Below are positions 19,037 through 26,859 of a stretch of 64,000 bases of DNA, in pieces. Position numbers and translations under genes: made by a program. The notes beneath the pieces were generated by a model that did not search any database, was not told where the DNA came from, and saw nothing but the letters and a program-made list of their open reading frames with translations. Numbering within the stretch: position 1 is the stretch's first letter; each line of letters opens with the position of its first letter. The DNA lies in the NCBI RefSeq assembly GCF_025947365.1, contig NZ_CP110012.1:1364001-1428000 (forward strand). Reading direction: 5' to 3'. Source of the DNA: Flavobacterium sp. N502540 (GTDB lineage Bacteria; Bacteroidota; Bacteroidia; Flavobacteriales; Flavobacteriaceae).

Positions 19037-19053
19037 CATTCTTTTAAAATACA

Positions 19054-19086
19054 AAACCCGACCGTTTTTTAGAAACTGTCGGGTTT
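19054..19086. terminator. Bidirectional terminator between rlpA-like and DinB genes
   Basis: AAACCCGAC (19054-19062) pairs with GTCGGGTTT (19078-19086). It lies between convergent genes. Confidence 0.82.
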
Positions 19087-19116
19087 GTTCGTAAATTGAG
19101 TTGCCCTAGAAAAGAT

Positions 19117-19572
19117 CTAAACAAACTTTCGAATACTCATTACTACCCCGGTATGAACGCCTTCATGGTAATTATTAAAATCCAAAGCTCCGTTTATATT
19201 CTTCAGGGTATATCCTAAACTAGTGGTATATTCATTATAATTCACAAAAATACCTGCCGAAAAATCATTTTCAACCTGCTTTAAAGTAGTCGAAAGCAAC
19301 TCACGTATTTCATCAACTTCTGCTTGTGAAACGTTTCCTTCCGGTTTAGTATCTTTTCGGTATTTAGCAATAAAATCTTCAGAAATGGTAACCGGCAAGC
19401 CTGATAACTTATAAACCAAAGCCTGCTGCGAAGCAATGCAATGTGCTATATTCCAAATGATATTATTATTAAATCCCGATGGAATTTTGTTTAACTGTTC
19501 TAATGAATGACTGTCTAAAACTTTCAAAAGAATCTCTCTAATGGTCTTTTGTACTTCAAAAACTGGGTTCAT
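19117..19572 (-). CDS. DinB family protein
   Basis: 151 aa, the usual length of the DinB/YfiT four-helix metal-binding family. The three expected histidines are in NIAHCIA near residue 43 and NYHEGVHTG near 133-141. Members bind zinc or nickel, and some are thiol S-transferases using bacillithiol or mycothiol; the substrate here is unknown. It is convergent with the RlpA-like gene and divergent from the ArsC-like gene. Confidence 0.85.
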   Translation of the reverse strand: MNPVFEVQKTIREILLKVLDSHSLEQLNKIPSGFNNNIIWNIAHCIASQQALVYKLSGLPVTISEDFIAKYRKDTKPEGNVSQAEVDEIRELLSTTLKQVENDFSAGIFVNYNEYTTSLGYTLKNINGALDFNNYHEGVHTGVVMSIRKFV

Positions 19573-19649
19573 ATTTTTATTTTTTTTCTAAAATTAGGCA
19601 ATTTTAAGTTTCAAATGAATTTTCTTTGTAGTCTCTTAAATTTAAACTT

Positions 19650-20003
19650 ATGAACAAAATATATTACTTAGCATCCTGCGATACTTGCCGAAAAATCATC
19701 AAAGCATTACCGGAAGGCAATAACCTGGTTTTTCACGACATTAAACAAAACCCGATTACAGAAACTGAATTAGAAGAAATGCATCAGCTTTCGGGTAGTT
19801 ACGAAGCTTTATTCAGCAAAAAAGCACAACTGTATAAATCGATGGATTTAAAGAACAAATCTTTAACGGAAGCCGATTTTAAAAAATACATCTTAGAACA
19901 CTATACTTTTTTAAGCCGTCCTGTTTTTATTATTGACGGTAAAATCTACATCGGCAACAGTCAGCAGAATGTTTTGCAGGTAATGAAAGCCTTAGTACAA
20001 TAA
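19650..20003 (+). CDS. ArsC/Spx-family thioredoxin-fold protein
   Basis: 117 aa. The CDTC motif near residues 10-13 and the pattern LSGSYEALFSKKAQLYK, then FLSRPVFIIDGKIYIG, fit the ArsC/MgsR/YffB family. Such proteins include glutaredoxin-coupled arsenate reductases and redox regulators. No ars genes are nearby, so arsenate reduction is not indicated by context. Confidence 0.85.
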   Translation: MNKIYYLASCDTCRKIIKALPEGNNLVFHDIKQNPITETELEEMHQLSGSYEALFSKKAQLYKSMDLKNKSLTEADFKKYILEHYTFLSRPVFIIDGKIYIGNSQQNVLQVMKALVQ

Positions 20004-20033
20004 TTTACCTAAAAGCTGTACAGATTCCGGGTT

Positions 20034-20124
20034 TGCGTTAGGGATAGAAGTGGAAATCCTTTTTTTGAGCTTTTTCTGCGCAAAAAAAGATTGAAACGGA
20101 TAGCCCGACCGAAGGGAACGCCCA
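20034..20124 (+). ncRNA. Candidate structured intergenic RNA, possibly the Flavo-1 motif
   Basis: A GC-richer island in an AT-rich gap. GCGTT (20035-20039) can close on AACGC (20117-20121). Inside are GGGATAGAAGTGG, a run-flanked internal hairpin (CTTTTTTTG with CAAAAAAAG) and CGGATAGCCCGACC. I recall similar elements from many Flavobacterium intergenic regions and suspect the Flavo-1 RNA family, but I cannot run a covariance search. It precedes the yicC promoter (TATCTTTG at 20182-20189). Confidence 0.45.
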
Positions 20125-20208
20125 AAACCTTTTAAAAATAAGGCAATAGAAACTAGAAAACCTCACTCTAAAGTTTTTTAGTATCTTTGCGCCTTTATAC
20201 TCAATTAT

Positions 20209-21069
20209 ATGATACAATCTATGACAGGGTTTGGCAAAGCTTCTTTGCAATTGCCTACAAAAAAAATTACCGTTGAAGTAAAATCCTTAAACAGTAAAGG
20301 TTTAGATTTAAATGTTAGAATGCCATCGGTATACCGCGAAATGGAACTAGGTTTAAGAACTCAAATCTCTACTAAACTGGAAAGAGGAAAAATTGATTTC
20401 GGAATTTACATTGAAAGTACTTCTGAACAAACCTCAACTAAGGTAAATGTTCCTGTTGTAAAAAACTACATCGCCCAACTAAAAGAAGTTTACCCGGATG
20501 CAGATGAAACGGAACTGATGAAAATGGCCGTTCGAATGCCGGATACCCTAAAGACCGAGCGTGAAGAAATTGATGAAAATGACTGGGAACAAATTCAGTT
20601 GATCATCGAAGAGGCTTTGGAAAACATTCTGACTTTTAGAAAAGACGAAGGTGAATCTCTTGAAAAAGAGTTCAATCTTAGAATATCAAATATCCGTCAA
20701 TACATGAACGACGCTTTGGCACTTGATCCGGAACGTATTAAAGCCATTAAAGACCGTTTACAAACTGCTATTTCAGAATTAAAAGTAAATGTGGATGAAA
20801 ACCGATTCGAACAGGAATTGATTTATTATTTGGAAAAACTTGATATTACTGAGGAAAAAGTTCGTTTGACCAATCATTTGGATTATTTCCTTGAAACTAT
20901 AAAAGGTTCTGAAGCTAACGGTAGAAAACTTGGATTCATCACTCAGGAAATGGGTCGTGAAATCAATACCATGGGTTCAAAATCGAATCATGCGCAGATG
21001 CAGAAACTGGTTGTCATGATGAAGGATGAATTGGAAAAGATTAAAGAACAGGTTTTAAATGTACTTTAA
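20209..21069 (+). CDS. YicC family endoribonuclease
   Basis: 286 aa, full length. It begins MIQSMTGFGKA, the invariant N-terminus of the YicC family, and ends with the C-terminal signature GFITQEMGREINTMGSKSN followed by a helical tail. E. coli YicC is an RNase that takes part in RNA turnover. It is followed, as in many bacteria, by gmk (91 bp downstream) and then nadD, so the three probably form one operon. The promoter is TATCTTTG at 20182-20189. Confidence 0.94.
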   Translation: MIQSMTGFGKASLQLPTKKITVEVKSLNSKGLDLNVRMPSVYREMELGLRTQISTKLERGKIDFGIYIESTSEQTSTKVNVPVVKNYIAQLKEVYPDADETELMKMAVRMPDTLKTEREEIDENDWEQIQLIIEEALENILTFRKDEGESLEKEFNLRISNIRQYMNDALALDPERIKAIKDRLQTAISELKVNVDENRFEQELIYYLEKLDITEEKVRLTNHLDYFLETIKGSEANGRKLGFITQEMGREINTMGSKSNHAQMQKLVVMMKDELEKIKEQVLNVL

Positions 21070-21160
21070 AAGCTGTAAGCTTTAAGCGTTAGGCTATAAG
21101 CAAAAAAACATAGAGTAAGTGAGCTTAAAGCGTACCGCCTAAAGCCTAAAGCATAAATTA

Positions 21161-21733
21161 ATGAATAAAGGAAAATTAATTGTTTTCTCAGCACCATCAG
21201 GATCGGGAAAAACAACTATAGTAAAGCATTTATTAGGGAAAGAAGATTTAAATTTAGAATTTTCAATCTCAGCAGCTTCCCGTGACCCACGCGGAGAGGA
21301 AGAACACGGAAAGGATTATTATTTTATTTCGCTGGAGCAATTCAAGAAACACATCAAGGCTGAGGAATTCCTGGAATGGGAAGAAGTGTATCGTGACAAC
21401 TTTTACGGCACTTTAAAATCGGAGATTGAAAGAATCTGGGCTTTAGGAAAAAATGTGATTTTTGATATTGATGTTGCAGGCGGACTGCGTATCAAACACA
21501 AATTTCCGGAACAAACTTTAGCTGTGTTTGTGAAACCTCCAAGTGTTGATGAACTAAAACGTCGACTAAAACAACGTTCTACTGAAAGTGATGATAAAAT
21601 AAACATGCGAATTGCAAAGGCTTCGGTTGAACTGGCAACTGCACCGCAATTTGATACGATTATCAAAAATTACGATTTAGATACCGCTAAAGAAGAAGCA
21701 TATCAGTTGGTAAAAGATTTTGTGAACAAATAG
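21161..21733 (+). CDS. gmk: Guanylate kinase
   Basis: 190 aa, standard length, phosphorylating GMP to GDP. The P-loop is SAPSGSGKTT (residues 10-19). The GMP-binding region contains SRDPRGEEEHGKDYYF and the core DIDVAGG. It sits between yicC and nadD. The gap to yicC contains an imperfect palindrome of AAGC/TTTAGGC words (about 21073-21152). Confidence 0.96.
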   Translation: MNKGKLIVFSAPSGSGKTTIVKHLLGKEDLNLEFSISAASRDPRGEEEHGKDYYFISLEQFKKHIKAEEFLEWEEVYRDNFYGTLKSEIERIWALGKNVIFDIDVAGGLRIKHKFPEQTLAVFVKPPSVDELKRRLKQRSTESDDKINMRIAKASVELATAPQFDTIIKNYDLDTAKEEAYQLVKDFVNK

Positions 21734-21743
21734 CTATTACACT

Positions 21744-21825
21744 AAGATTCGCAAAGAAGAAATCAGAGATTCACCAAAATTTTATAAATTACTTCGTGAA
21801 TCTCTGCGAAAACTCTGCGAATCTT
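21744..21825. repeat. Nested palindrome between gmk and nadD
   Basis: The outer arms AAGATTCGCA (21744-21753) and TGCGAATCTT (21816-21825) and the inner arms CAGAGATTCAC (21764-21774) and GTGAATCTCTG (21796-21806) are perfect complements. Both arms are built from the same GATTC word. No T-run follows, so it is not a plain terminator. Confidence 0.8.
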
Positions 21826-21842
21826 TGTGAAACAAAACATTT

Positions 21843-22454
21843 ATGAAAATAGGCCTTTATTTCGGAACGTATAATCCCATTCATGTTGGTCATTTAATCA
21901 TTGCCAACCACATGGCTGAGTTTGCCGATTTAGATCAGATATGGATGGTCGTTACACCACACAATCCGCTTAAAAAGAAATCTACCTTGTTAGACGATCA
22001 CCAACGTTTGCAAATGGTGTATTTGGCCACTGAAGATTATCCGAAAATAAGACCTTCAGACATCGAATTCAAATTACCACAGCCTAGTTATACGGTCAAT
22101 ACACTGGTTCATTTGCATGAAAAGTATCCAACTCATGACTTTTCTTTAATCATGGGCGAAGACAACCTGAAAACACTTCACAAATGGAAAAACTACGAAG
22201 TGCTTTTAGAACATTATAATATTTATGTTTATCCGAGACTCGAGGACAAAGGACGAACAGGCGAAGCAATTTCTGAAGAAGAGGAAAACATCGAATTAAA
22301 ATCGCACCCAAAAGTGCATATTATTGATGCTCCAATTGTAGAAATCTCTTCTACTTTTATCCGAAACAGCATCAAAGAAGGCAAAAACATTCAGCCTCTT
22401 TTACCGCCAAAAGTTTGGGAATATATTGATCATAATAATTTTTACAAGAAATAA
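21843..22454 (+). CDS. nadD: Nicotinate-nucleotide adenylyltransferase
   Basis: 203 aa nucleotidyltransferase, normal length for NadD. GTYNPIHVGH (residues 8-17) contains the HxGH-type adenylyl-transfer motif, and ISSTFIRNSIKEG near 167-180 is the C-terminal ISSTxIR signature. It makes deamido-NAD from nicotinate mononucleotide. Most bacterial NadD enzymes prefer NaMN over NMN, which matters because a nicotinamide phosphoribosyltransferase homologue is encoded convergently just downstream. Confidence 0.95.
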   Translation: MKIGLYFGTYNPIHVGHLIIANHMAEFADLDQIWMVVTPHNPLKKKSTLLDDHQRLQMVYLATEDYPKIRPSDIEFKLPQPSYTVNTLVHLHEKYPTHDFSLIMGEDNLKTLHKWKNYEVLLEHYNIYVYPRLEDKGRTGEAISEEEENIELKSHPKVHIIDAPIVEISSTFIRNSIKEGKNIQPLLPPKVWEYIDHNNFYKK

Positions 22455-22466
22455 TTTATACGCAAT

Positions 22467-22490
22467 CTTGTCGTTCCGAGGAATGACAAG
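22467..22490. repeat. REP-like palindrome
   Basis: CTTGTCGTTCC (22467-22477) pairs with GGAATGACAAG (22480-22490) with one G-T mismatch. It has the TCGTTCCGAGGAATGAC core seen in interspersed palindromes of Bacteroidota. Confidence 0.6.
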
Positions 22491-22499
22491 CACAAAAAA

Positions 22500-22523
22500 A
22501 AGCCTGAAATCAAATTCAGGCTT
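22500..22523. terminator. Bidirectional terminator between nadD and the NAMPT-like gene
   Basis: AAGCCTGAA (22500-22508) pairs with TTCAGGCTT (22515-22523) around 6 nt, flanked by A- and T-rich tracts. It serves the two convergent genes. Confidence 0.85.
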
Positions 22524-22532
22524 TCTTGTTTT

Positions 22533-24002
22533 TTATGCTTCAACGTTTACCGCGCTTTTCACTCTTGTTCGAATCTCACTTAGCGACTGCTCTGTTAAAA
22601 GTTTCCCGTCTCTGAAAACTTCTTTCAATTCGCCTTGTTTTTCTTCTTCCCAGGAAACATTATCCGTTAGATGATACACACCCTCAACCAGATCAATTTT
22701 CATTAATCCTTTGGCTGATTTTTTAGTTCCGTCATCTGTGATTGGGTCTTTAAAGATCGCTCTGCCTTCTCCATTAACTTCTCCATAAGTTGCTTTCATT
22801 GCAAAACCAAAAGTATCTCTGGTATTGTATTGATAGGTAAACGAACCGATCCCCAAAACAACGTTTGTAGAAGCAAATCCTTTTTCTTTTAATCTTTCGC
22901 AAATTTGGGTCGCCCTTGCTACCGTAATACTATCACCGTAAATGGCACCAATCTGCGGAATAAGCTCCTTATATCCTTTTGTATTAACCGTGCCGCCAAA
23001 AACATCCCAAAGCAGCTCAATTACCCCTTTTTTCTCTTCTACTGTTTTTCCGTTTGGGTTACCACAAATAATATCTACCGGATCGCCGCTATCAGGTCGG
23101 ATAACAACTTTACCTTCTCTGGCAATTATTTCTTCTTTCAGTCGTGGTAAATAATCGGTAAGAACTTTCCATAAATCCCAGGTATCCGAAACGATAGATA
23201 CGATTCCTTTTGGATACACTTCTGTAACCAGTCTTTTAAACGTTTCGCACTCTCCTTCAGTTGTTCCCATACACATTACAGAGTGCTCCGTTGCCGCAAC
23301 CGAACCTGCAATCAATTCGGTATCAGAATTAGCTTTGTAATATTCTTCAAAAAAGTCAATTACCGGAATGGTATCAGAACCCGTAAAACTCAATAAATGT
23401 CCTGCCGCAGAAGTAATTGCTGCCTCAATTCCGCCCATTCCTCTCATGGAGAAATCATGCGCCTGCCAATCTACAAATTCAGGTACTGATGATGTTTCGT
23501 CGGCAAATTTATCCAATACTTTTCGATACTCTTTTGCAATAGTAGCAGAGTTACAAGGCAGCCAGATTACGGCAGACAATAAAGTTTCGAAATAATTAGT
23601 CAACCAGAAAAACTCCGGAAGCGTATTGTACATCGTAAACATGGGTACTCTTAATGGCACGCTAACACCTTCCGGCAACGCTTTAAAAACCATTGGAATA
23701 TATCCTAAATCATGTAAATCTTCAATATGTTTGGTTCCAACCTGATTTTCACCTAAATAATTATTGATTCTGCGAGCGTATTTTTTAACGACTTCTTCTT
23801 TTGGTTTTTTAAAGAAATCGGCCTCAAAATCATGAATGATATATTTTTTGATGAAATATTGCAATCCGAAGAATACTACTTCTTCTAATCCTTCAATTCT
23901 TGATTTTCTTGGCGTCCAGTTGGAATATACTAATGTTGTTCCGTCTGGGTATTGTCTTCTGTGGTCAACTTTGTAACCGTCGGTTAATAATAATGGGTTC
24001 AT
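22533..24002 (-). CDS. Nicotinamide phosphoribosyltransferase homologue (NadV/NAMPT family; possibly Namat)
   Basis: 489 aa. The start LLTDGYKVDHRRQYPDGT, the core HDFSMRGMGGIEAA near residue 182, the phosphoribosyl-binding RPDSGDPVDI near 297 and IYGDSIT near 355 are those of NAMPT/NadV, which joins nicotinamide to PRPP to form NMN. In the phage NARP1 pathway a homologue (Namat) instead joins nicotinamide to ADP-ribose pyrophosphate and gives NAD+ directly. It is the last gene of the NrtR-controlled cluster, 24 bp after the phosphatase gene. The paired PRPP-synthetase-like gene at the head of the operon and the absence of an NMN adenylyltransferase here make the Namat reading possible, but sequence alone cannot decide. 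Confidence 0.9.
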   Translation of the reverse strand: MNPLLLTDGYKVDHRRQYPDGTTLVYSNWTPRKSRIEGLEEVVFFGLQYFIKKYIIHDFEADFFKKPKEEVVKKYARRINNYLGENQVGTKHIEDLHDLGYIPMVFKALPEGVSVPLRVPMFTMYNTLPEFFWLTNYFETLLSAVIWLPCNSATIAKEYRKVLDKFADETSSVPEFVDWQAHDFSMRGMGGIEAAITSAAGHLLSFTGSDTIPVIDFFEEYYKANSDTELIAGSVAATEHSVMCMGTTEGECETFKRLVTEVYPKGIVSIVSDTWDLWKVLTDYLPRLKEEIIAREGKVVIRPDSGDPVDIICGNPNGKTVEEKKGVIELLWDVFGGTVNTKGYKELIPQIGAIYGDSITVARATQICERLKEKGFASTNVVLGIGSFTYQYNTRDTFGFAMKATYGEVNGEGRAIFKDPITDDGTKKSAKGLMKIDLVEGVYHLTDNVSWEEEKQGELKEVFRDGKLLTEQSLSEIRTRVKSAVNVEA

Positions 24003-24026
24003 AAAATTTCTTAGTTATTTTTTCAA

Positions 24027-24758
24027 TTATTTATTTCTTCCTTTTTCATTTGGATAAAGCCCTTGTACTATATCACTTTGCCAAAATACTTTTGTTTCCA
24101 CATCAAGAACCGTTAATCTGCCATAAAAGCCAGCCCCGGTATCGACATTCCACACATTACATCCTTGCATTGGAATCTCAACATTATAATGAAGGGTTGG
24201 TGTGTGACCAATATAAATCTCATTATAAAGTAACAATCTTTTCGGATAGGAAAGCGAATTTTTTTTAATTCTCTTATCCATTGTCAAAGCCATTTCCCAC
24301 AACGTTCTATCCCACGAATAATTGCTTTGGTAATGTTCTTTCTCCGGGCCATGCATCGACGAAAAACCGGCATGAATGAATAAATTGTTGTTTTCGTCTA
24401 CAAAGTAATCTTTCATGGTATTGAAAAAATGGCGATGTTTTTCTTTTTCCAAACATTCAATATCGACATAACTCTCTATAGTCGATTTCCCTCCATGCAA
24501 AAACCAAATATCGTTTATAACATCATTCTCTAACCACTCCTGACACCAGACATCATGATTTCCTTTGATAAAAATACACTGCTGTTTTTGAGATAAATCA
24601 ATCAGAAAATCAATTAATTGTTTTGATTCACTCCAGCCGTCTACATAGTCTCCCAAAAAAATAAACCGATCCTTTTCTGAGCAGTCAATTCTCTCTAGTA
24701 ACTGAACTAATGCTTTTAATCCGCCGTGAATATCCCCAAAAACAAAGGTTCTTTTCAT
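24027..24758 (-). CDS. Metallophosphoesterase (PPP-type)
   Basis: 243 aa with the complete phosphoesterase motif set: GDIHGG (residues 8-13), GDYVDGW near 36-42, GNHDVW near 66-71, and later histidines at HAGFSS and GHTP. The fold covers PPP protein phosphatases, diadenosine tetraphosphatases (ApaH) and other nucleotide phosphatases. It is 3 bp after the ADP-ribosylglycohydrolase gene and 24 bp before the NAMPT-like gene, so a nucleotide or ADP-ribose-phosphate substrate is a reasonable inference. Confidence 0.88.
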   Translation of the reverse strand: MKRTFVFGDIHGGLKALVQLLERIDCSEKDRFIFLGDYVDGWSESKQLIDFLIDLSQKQQCIFIKGNHDVWCQEWLENDVINDIWFLHGGKSTIESYVDIECLEKEKHRHFFNTMKDYFVDENNNLFIHAGFSSMHGPEKEHYQSNYSWDRTLWEMALTMDKRIKKNSLSYPKRLLLYNEIYIGHTPTLHYNVEIPMQGCNVWNVDTGAGFYGRLTVLDVETKVFWQSDIVQGLYPNEKGRNK

Positions 24759-24761
24759 GAT

Positions 24762-25601
24762 TTAATTAAACTTATTATCGAGAGCTGCATCTAATTTTAT
24801 TAGAAAGTCTTTTCCAAATGTATCATTCTCCAAACCTTCATACAAAAATGCAGGCAGGGTTTTATTGCAGTTTTCTTTGTTACTTAAAATCGCCATACAC
24901 AAGGCAGCAACCGTATCGGTATCTCCGCCATAATCGATACTTGTTTTTAAGCAATCTTTCATGGCAGTCGCTTCGGAAACCATTTTAATAACCGCTTGTG
25001 TAGTCGGATATCCATGCATATCGATTGGTGAAGTAATTTTATAGGTTTCATTCTCCTTCAGCGTTTCATTTAAAAATGACACTAAAGTCGATCCGTCACC
25101 CAAATTGTATTTAAAATAGTGAACAGCCAAGGCAATACGCTTCGCACAACTGATCCCTTCAACAGTATAATGAGAAGTTCTTGCCTGAATTTCGCAGAAA
25201 CTCATCAACTGATCAATATCTTTTAAATAACCAATACTATAGGCTCGCATAGCGGAACCATTTCCGTTACTGCCATTGTTGATTATTTTAATGAAATCAG
25301 ATCCATTTTTACTTGCATCCAGGGCATTGTAAACTCTATCCGAGTATCCTCTTCTTTTATCTCGGTGAAATACCTCAACAAACTTATCTGCTACTTTGAT
25401 TTCGTTCCAATTATCCTCTTCTAATAACAATTCAGAAATGGCAATTGCCATTTGAGTATCGTCTGTATAGCGTTTGTAAATTTCAGTATAAAGTCCGTGT
25501 TTGTGATACTGGGTTAAATGGTTGTTTTGAGAAATAAAATCTAAATCCCGAAATTCAAAACCTGCACCATATGCATCGCCTATTGCTGCTTCTAATATCA
25601 T
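24762..25601 (-). CDS. ADP-ribosylglycohydrolase family protein (DraG-like)
   Basis: 279 aa. The two metal-binding motifs of this fold are present: YTDDTQMA near residues 45-52 and GGDTDTVAALCMA near 224-236, with NGSAMRAYSIGY near 115. Family members hydrolyse the N- or O-glycosidic bond between ADP-ribose and a protein side chain (or O-acetyl-ADP-ribose), freeing ADP-ribose. It belongs to the NrtR-controlled operon, 43 bp after kptA and 3 bp before the phosphatase gene. Confidence 0.92.
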   Translation of the reverse strand: MILEAAIGDAYGAGFEFRDLDFISQNNHLTQYHKHGLYTEIYKRYTDDTQMAIAISELLLEEDNWNEIKVADKFVEVFHRDKRRGYSDRVYNALDASKNGSDFIKIINNGSNGNGSAMRAYSIGYLKDIDQLMSFCEIQARTSHYTVEGISCAKRIALAVHYFKYNLGDGSTLVSFLNETLKENETYKITSPIDMHGYPTTQAVIKMVSEATAMKDCLKTSIDYGGDTDTVAALCMAILSNKENCNKTLPAFLYEGLENDTFGKDFLIKLDAALDNKFN

Positions 25602-25644
25602 AATTTGTTGTGTTTTATAATTTTAAAATGATGCCTACTACTCC

Positions 25645-26199
25645 TTATGATTTAAACTCTATATACTTTGCCGGAACCTCAGCGCTCAGCCAAACATTAT
25701 TTTCGGACAGATAAAATTTAAAACCATCTCTGTACATGACACCACTTCTTACTGTCAGAATCTGCGGAGCTCCTCGCCTGCTTCCCACCTTTATTGCCGT
25801 TTCTTTGTCTTTGGAAAGGTGTACGTGCTGACGGCTCATTTTTTTCAAACCTTCTTTCTGAATGCTTTCCATAAACTTCCCAACAGTTCCGTGGTACAAA
25901 TACTCCGGCGGTTCTGTTTCGTTCAAATTTAATTCGACAGAAATTGAATGTCCCTGACTAGCTCTGATCTTTGTTTTATCTTCATTAAAAGCAAAACGTT
26001 TTTTATCGTTGTTTTCTACCACATAATTCAAAAGTTCGGCCGTCATCTGATTTTGGCTTCCATTTTTATTACATTTTATAATCAATTCCTCAACATCTGC
26101 CCAGCCATTTTCGTCTAACTTAAGACCAATGGTTTCGGGTGAATGCCTAAGCACCAGACTTAGAAATTTGCTGAGGCTTTTTGCTATTTTTTCATTCAT
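25645..26199 (-). CDS. kptA: RNA 2'-phosphotransferase (KptA/Tpt1 family)
   Basis: 184 aa, standard length. The N-terminal wing starts SKFLSLVLRHSPE with the conserved Arg-His, and LDENGWADVEELI follows. The C-terminal NAD-binding domain has LYHGT, HVHLS, GSRRGAPQIL and FYLSENNVWL. Tpt1/KptA transfers an RNA 2'-phosphate to NAD+, releasing nicotinamide and ADP-ribose 1'',2''-cyclic phosphate; some members also ADP-ribosylate nucleic-acid ends. Its products feed directly into ADP-ribose handling, in line with its neighbours. It is 9 bp after the NADAR gene. Confidence 0.94.
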   Translation of the reverse strand: MNEKIAKSLSKFLSLVLRHSPETIGLKLDENGWADVEELIIKCNKNGSQNQMTAELLNYVVENNDKKRFAFNEDKTKIRASQGHSISVELNLNETEPPEYLYHGTVGKFMESIQKEGLKKMSRQHVHLSKDKETAIKVGSRRGAPQILTVRSGVMYRDGFKFYLSENNVWLSAEVPAKYIEFKS

Positions 26200-26208
26200 A
26201 ACTTATCA

Positions 26209-26736
26209 TTATCTCAATTCATCCCTAACTTCCATCAAAGCAAAACCTAATAAGTTAAGCCCTTTCCACTTTTCAGGATTTAAAACATCTTTATGATCAC
26301 CTGCCATTCCAATTCCCCAAATTGCATCTACGGGACTGGCTTCTACTATAACTCTATCCTTTGTATTTAGCAAAAAAGCTTTTAGTTCTTGATTTTGACT
26401 GAATTTATGATAATTGCCTTCTTTCACAATGTCAAATCTAGCAGCTAACCAAATTGCATCATTGTAATTTTTAACCTGACGGCCTAATTTTTTAGCTTCG
26501 GCAGGAGAATTAGCTTTAATGATTTTTGCTAAAACTTCATTATCGTTAAACAATTCTGCTTTTTTTGCCATCATCCAGTGTTCAGCAGTTTTGTACGTCA
26601 CTTTATCAACGGTAAAAGCACTTAACCACCACTGACTAAAGCAGGTTTTGGTAATCGTTCCGTCTTTACTGGGCTGATGTCCCCAGAAAAATAAAAACTT
26701 ACTTTCCGGAGCTATGGTATTTATATTGTATTTCAT
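26209..26736 (-). CDS. NADAR family protein (YbiA-like)
   Basis: 175 aa. The family landmarks are all visible: FFWGHQPS near residues 16-23, TYKTAEHWMMAKKAELF near 52-68, the VDAIWGIGMA segment near 137-146, and GLNLLGFALMEVRDEL at the C-terminus. NADAR proteins include N-glycosidases that remove ADP-ribose from guanine in nucleic acid and act in DarT-type toxin-antitoxin systems; YbiA acts on riboflavin intermediates. The ADP-ribose context favours the first role. It is separated from the PRPP-synthetase-like gene by 123 bp holding a 22-bp palindrome. Confidence 0.92.
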   Translation of the reverse strand: MKYNINTIAPESKFLFFWGHQPSKDGTITKTCFSQWWLSAFTVDKVTYKTAEHWMMAKKAELFNDNEVLAKIIKANSPAEAKKLGRQVKNYNDAIWLAARFDIVKEGNYHKFSQNQELKAFLLNTKDRVIVEASPVDAIWGIGMAGDHKDVLNPEKWKGLNLLGFALMEVRDELR

Positions 26737-26779
26737 GTTTTTTGTTATTGAAACAAAGAAGCGGGTTCTCTGTTATTTT

Positions 26780-26856
26780 GTTTCAAGTTTCAGGTTTCAA
26801 GTTTCAGGTTTCAGGTTTCAGGTTCCCTATATAACTTGAAACCTGAAACTTGAAAC
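26780..26856. repeat. 22-bp perfect palindrome made of 7-bp words inside the NAD/ADP-ribose operon
   Basis: The left arm (26780-26801) consists of tandem TTTCAAG/TTTCAGG heptamers and continues with further TTTCAGG copies to about 26823. The right arm (26835-26856) is its perfect complement over 22 bp. Read in the operon direction (minus) no T-run follows, so termination is unlikely; on the plus strand a T-run does follow. It could stabilise or segment the operon mRNA. Confidence 0.85.
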
Positions 26857-26859
26857 TTT

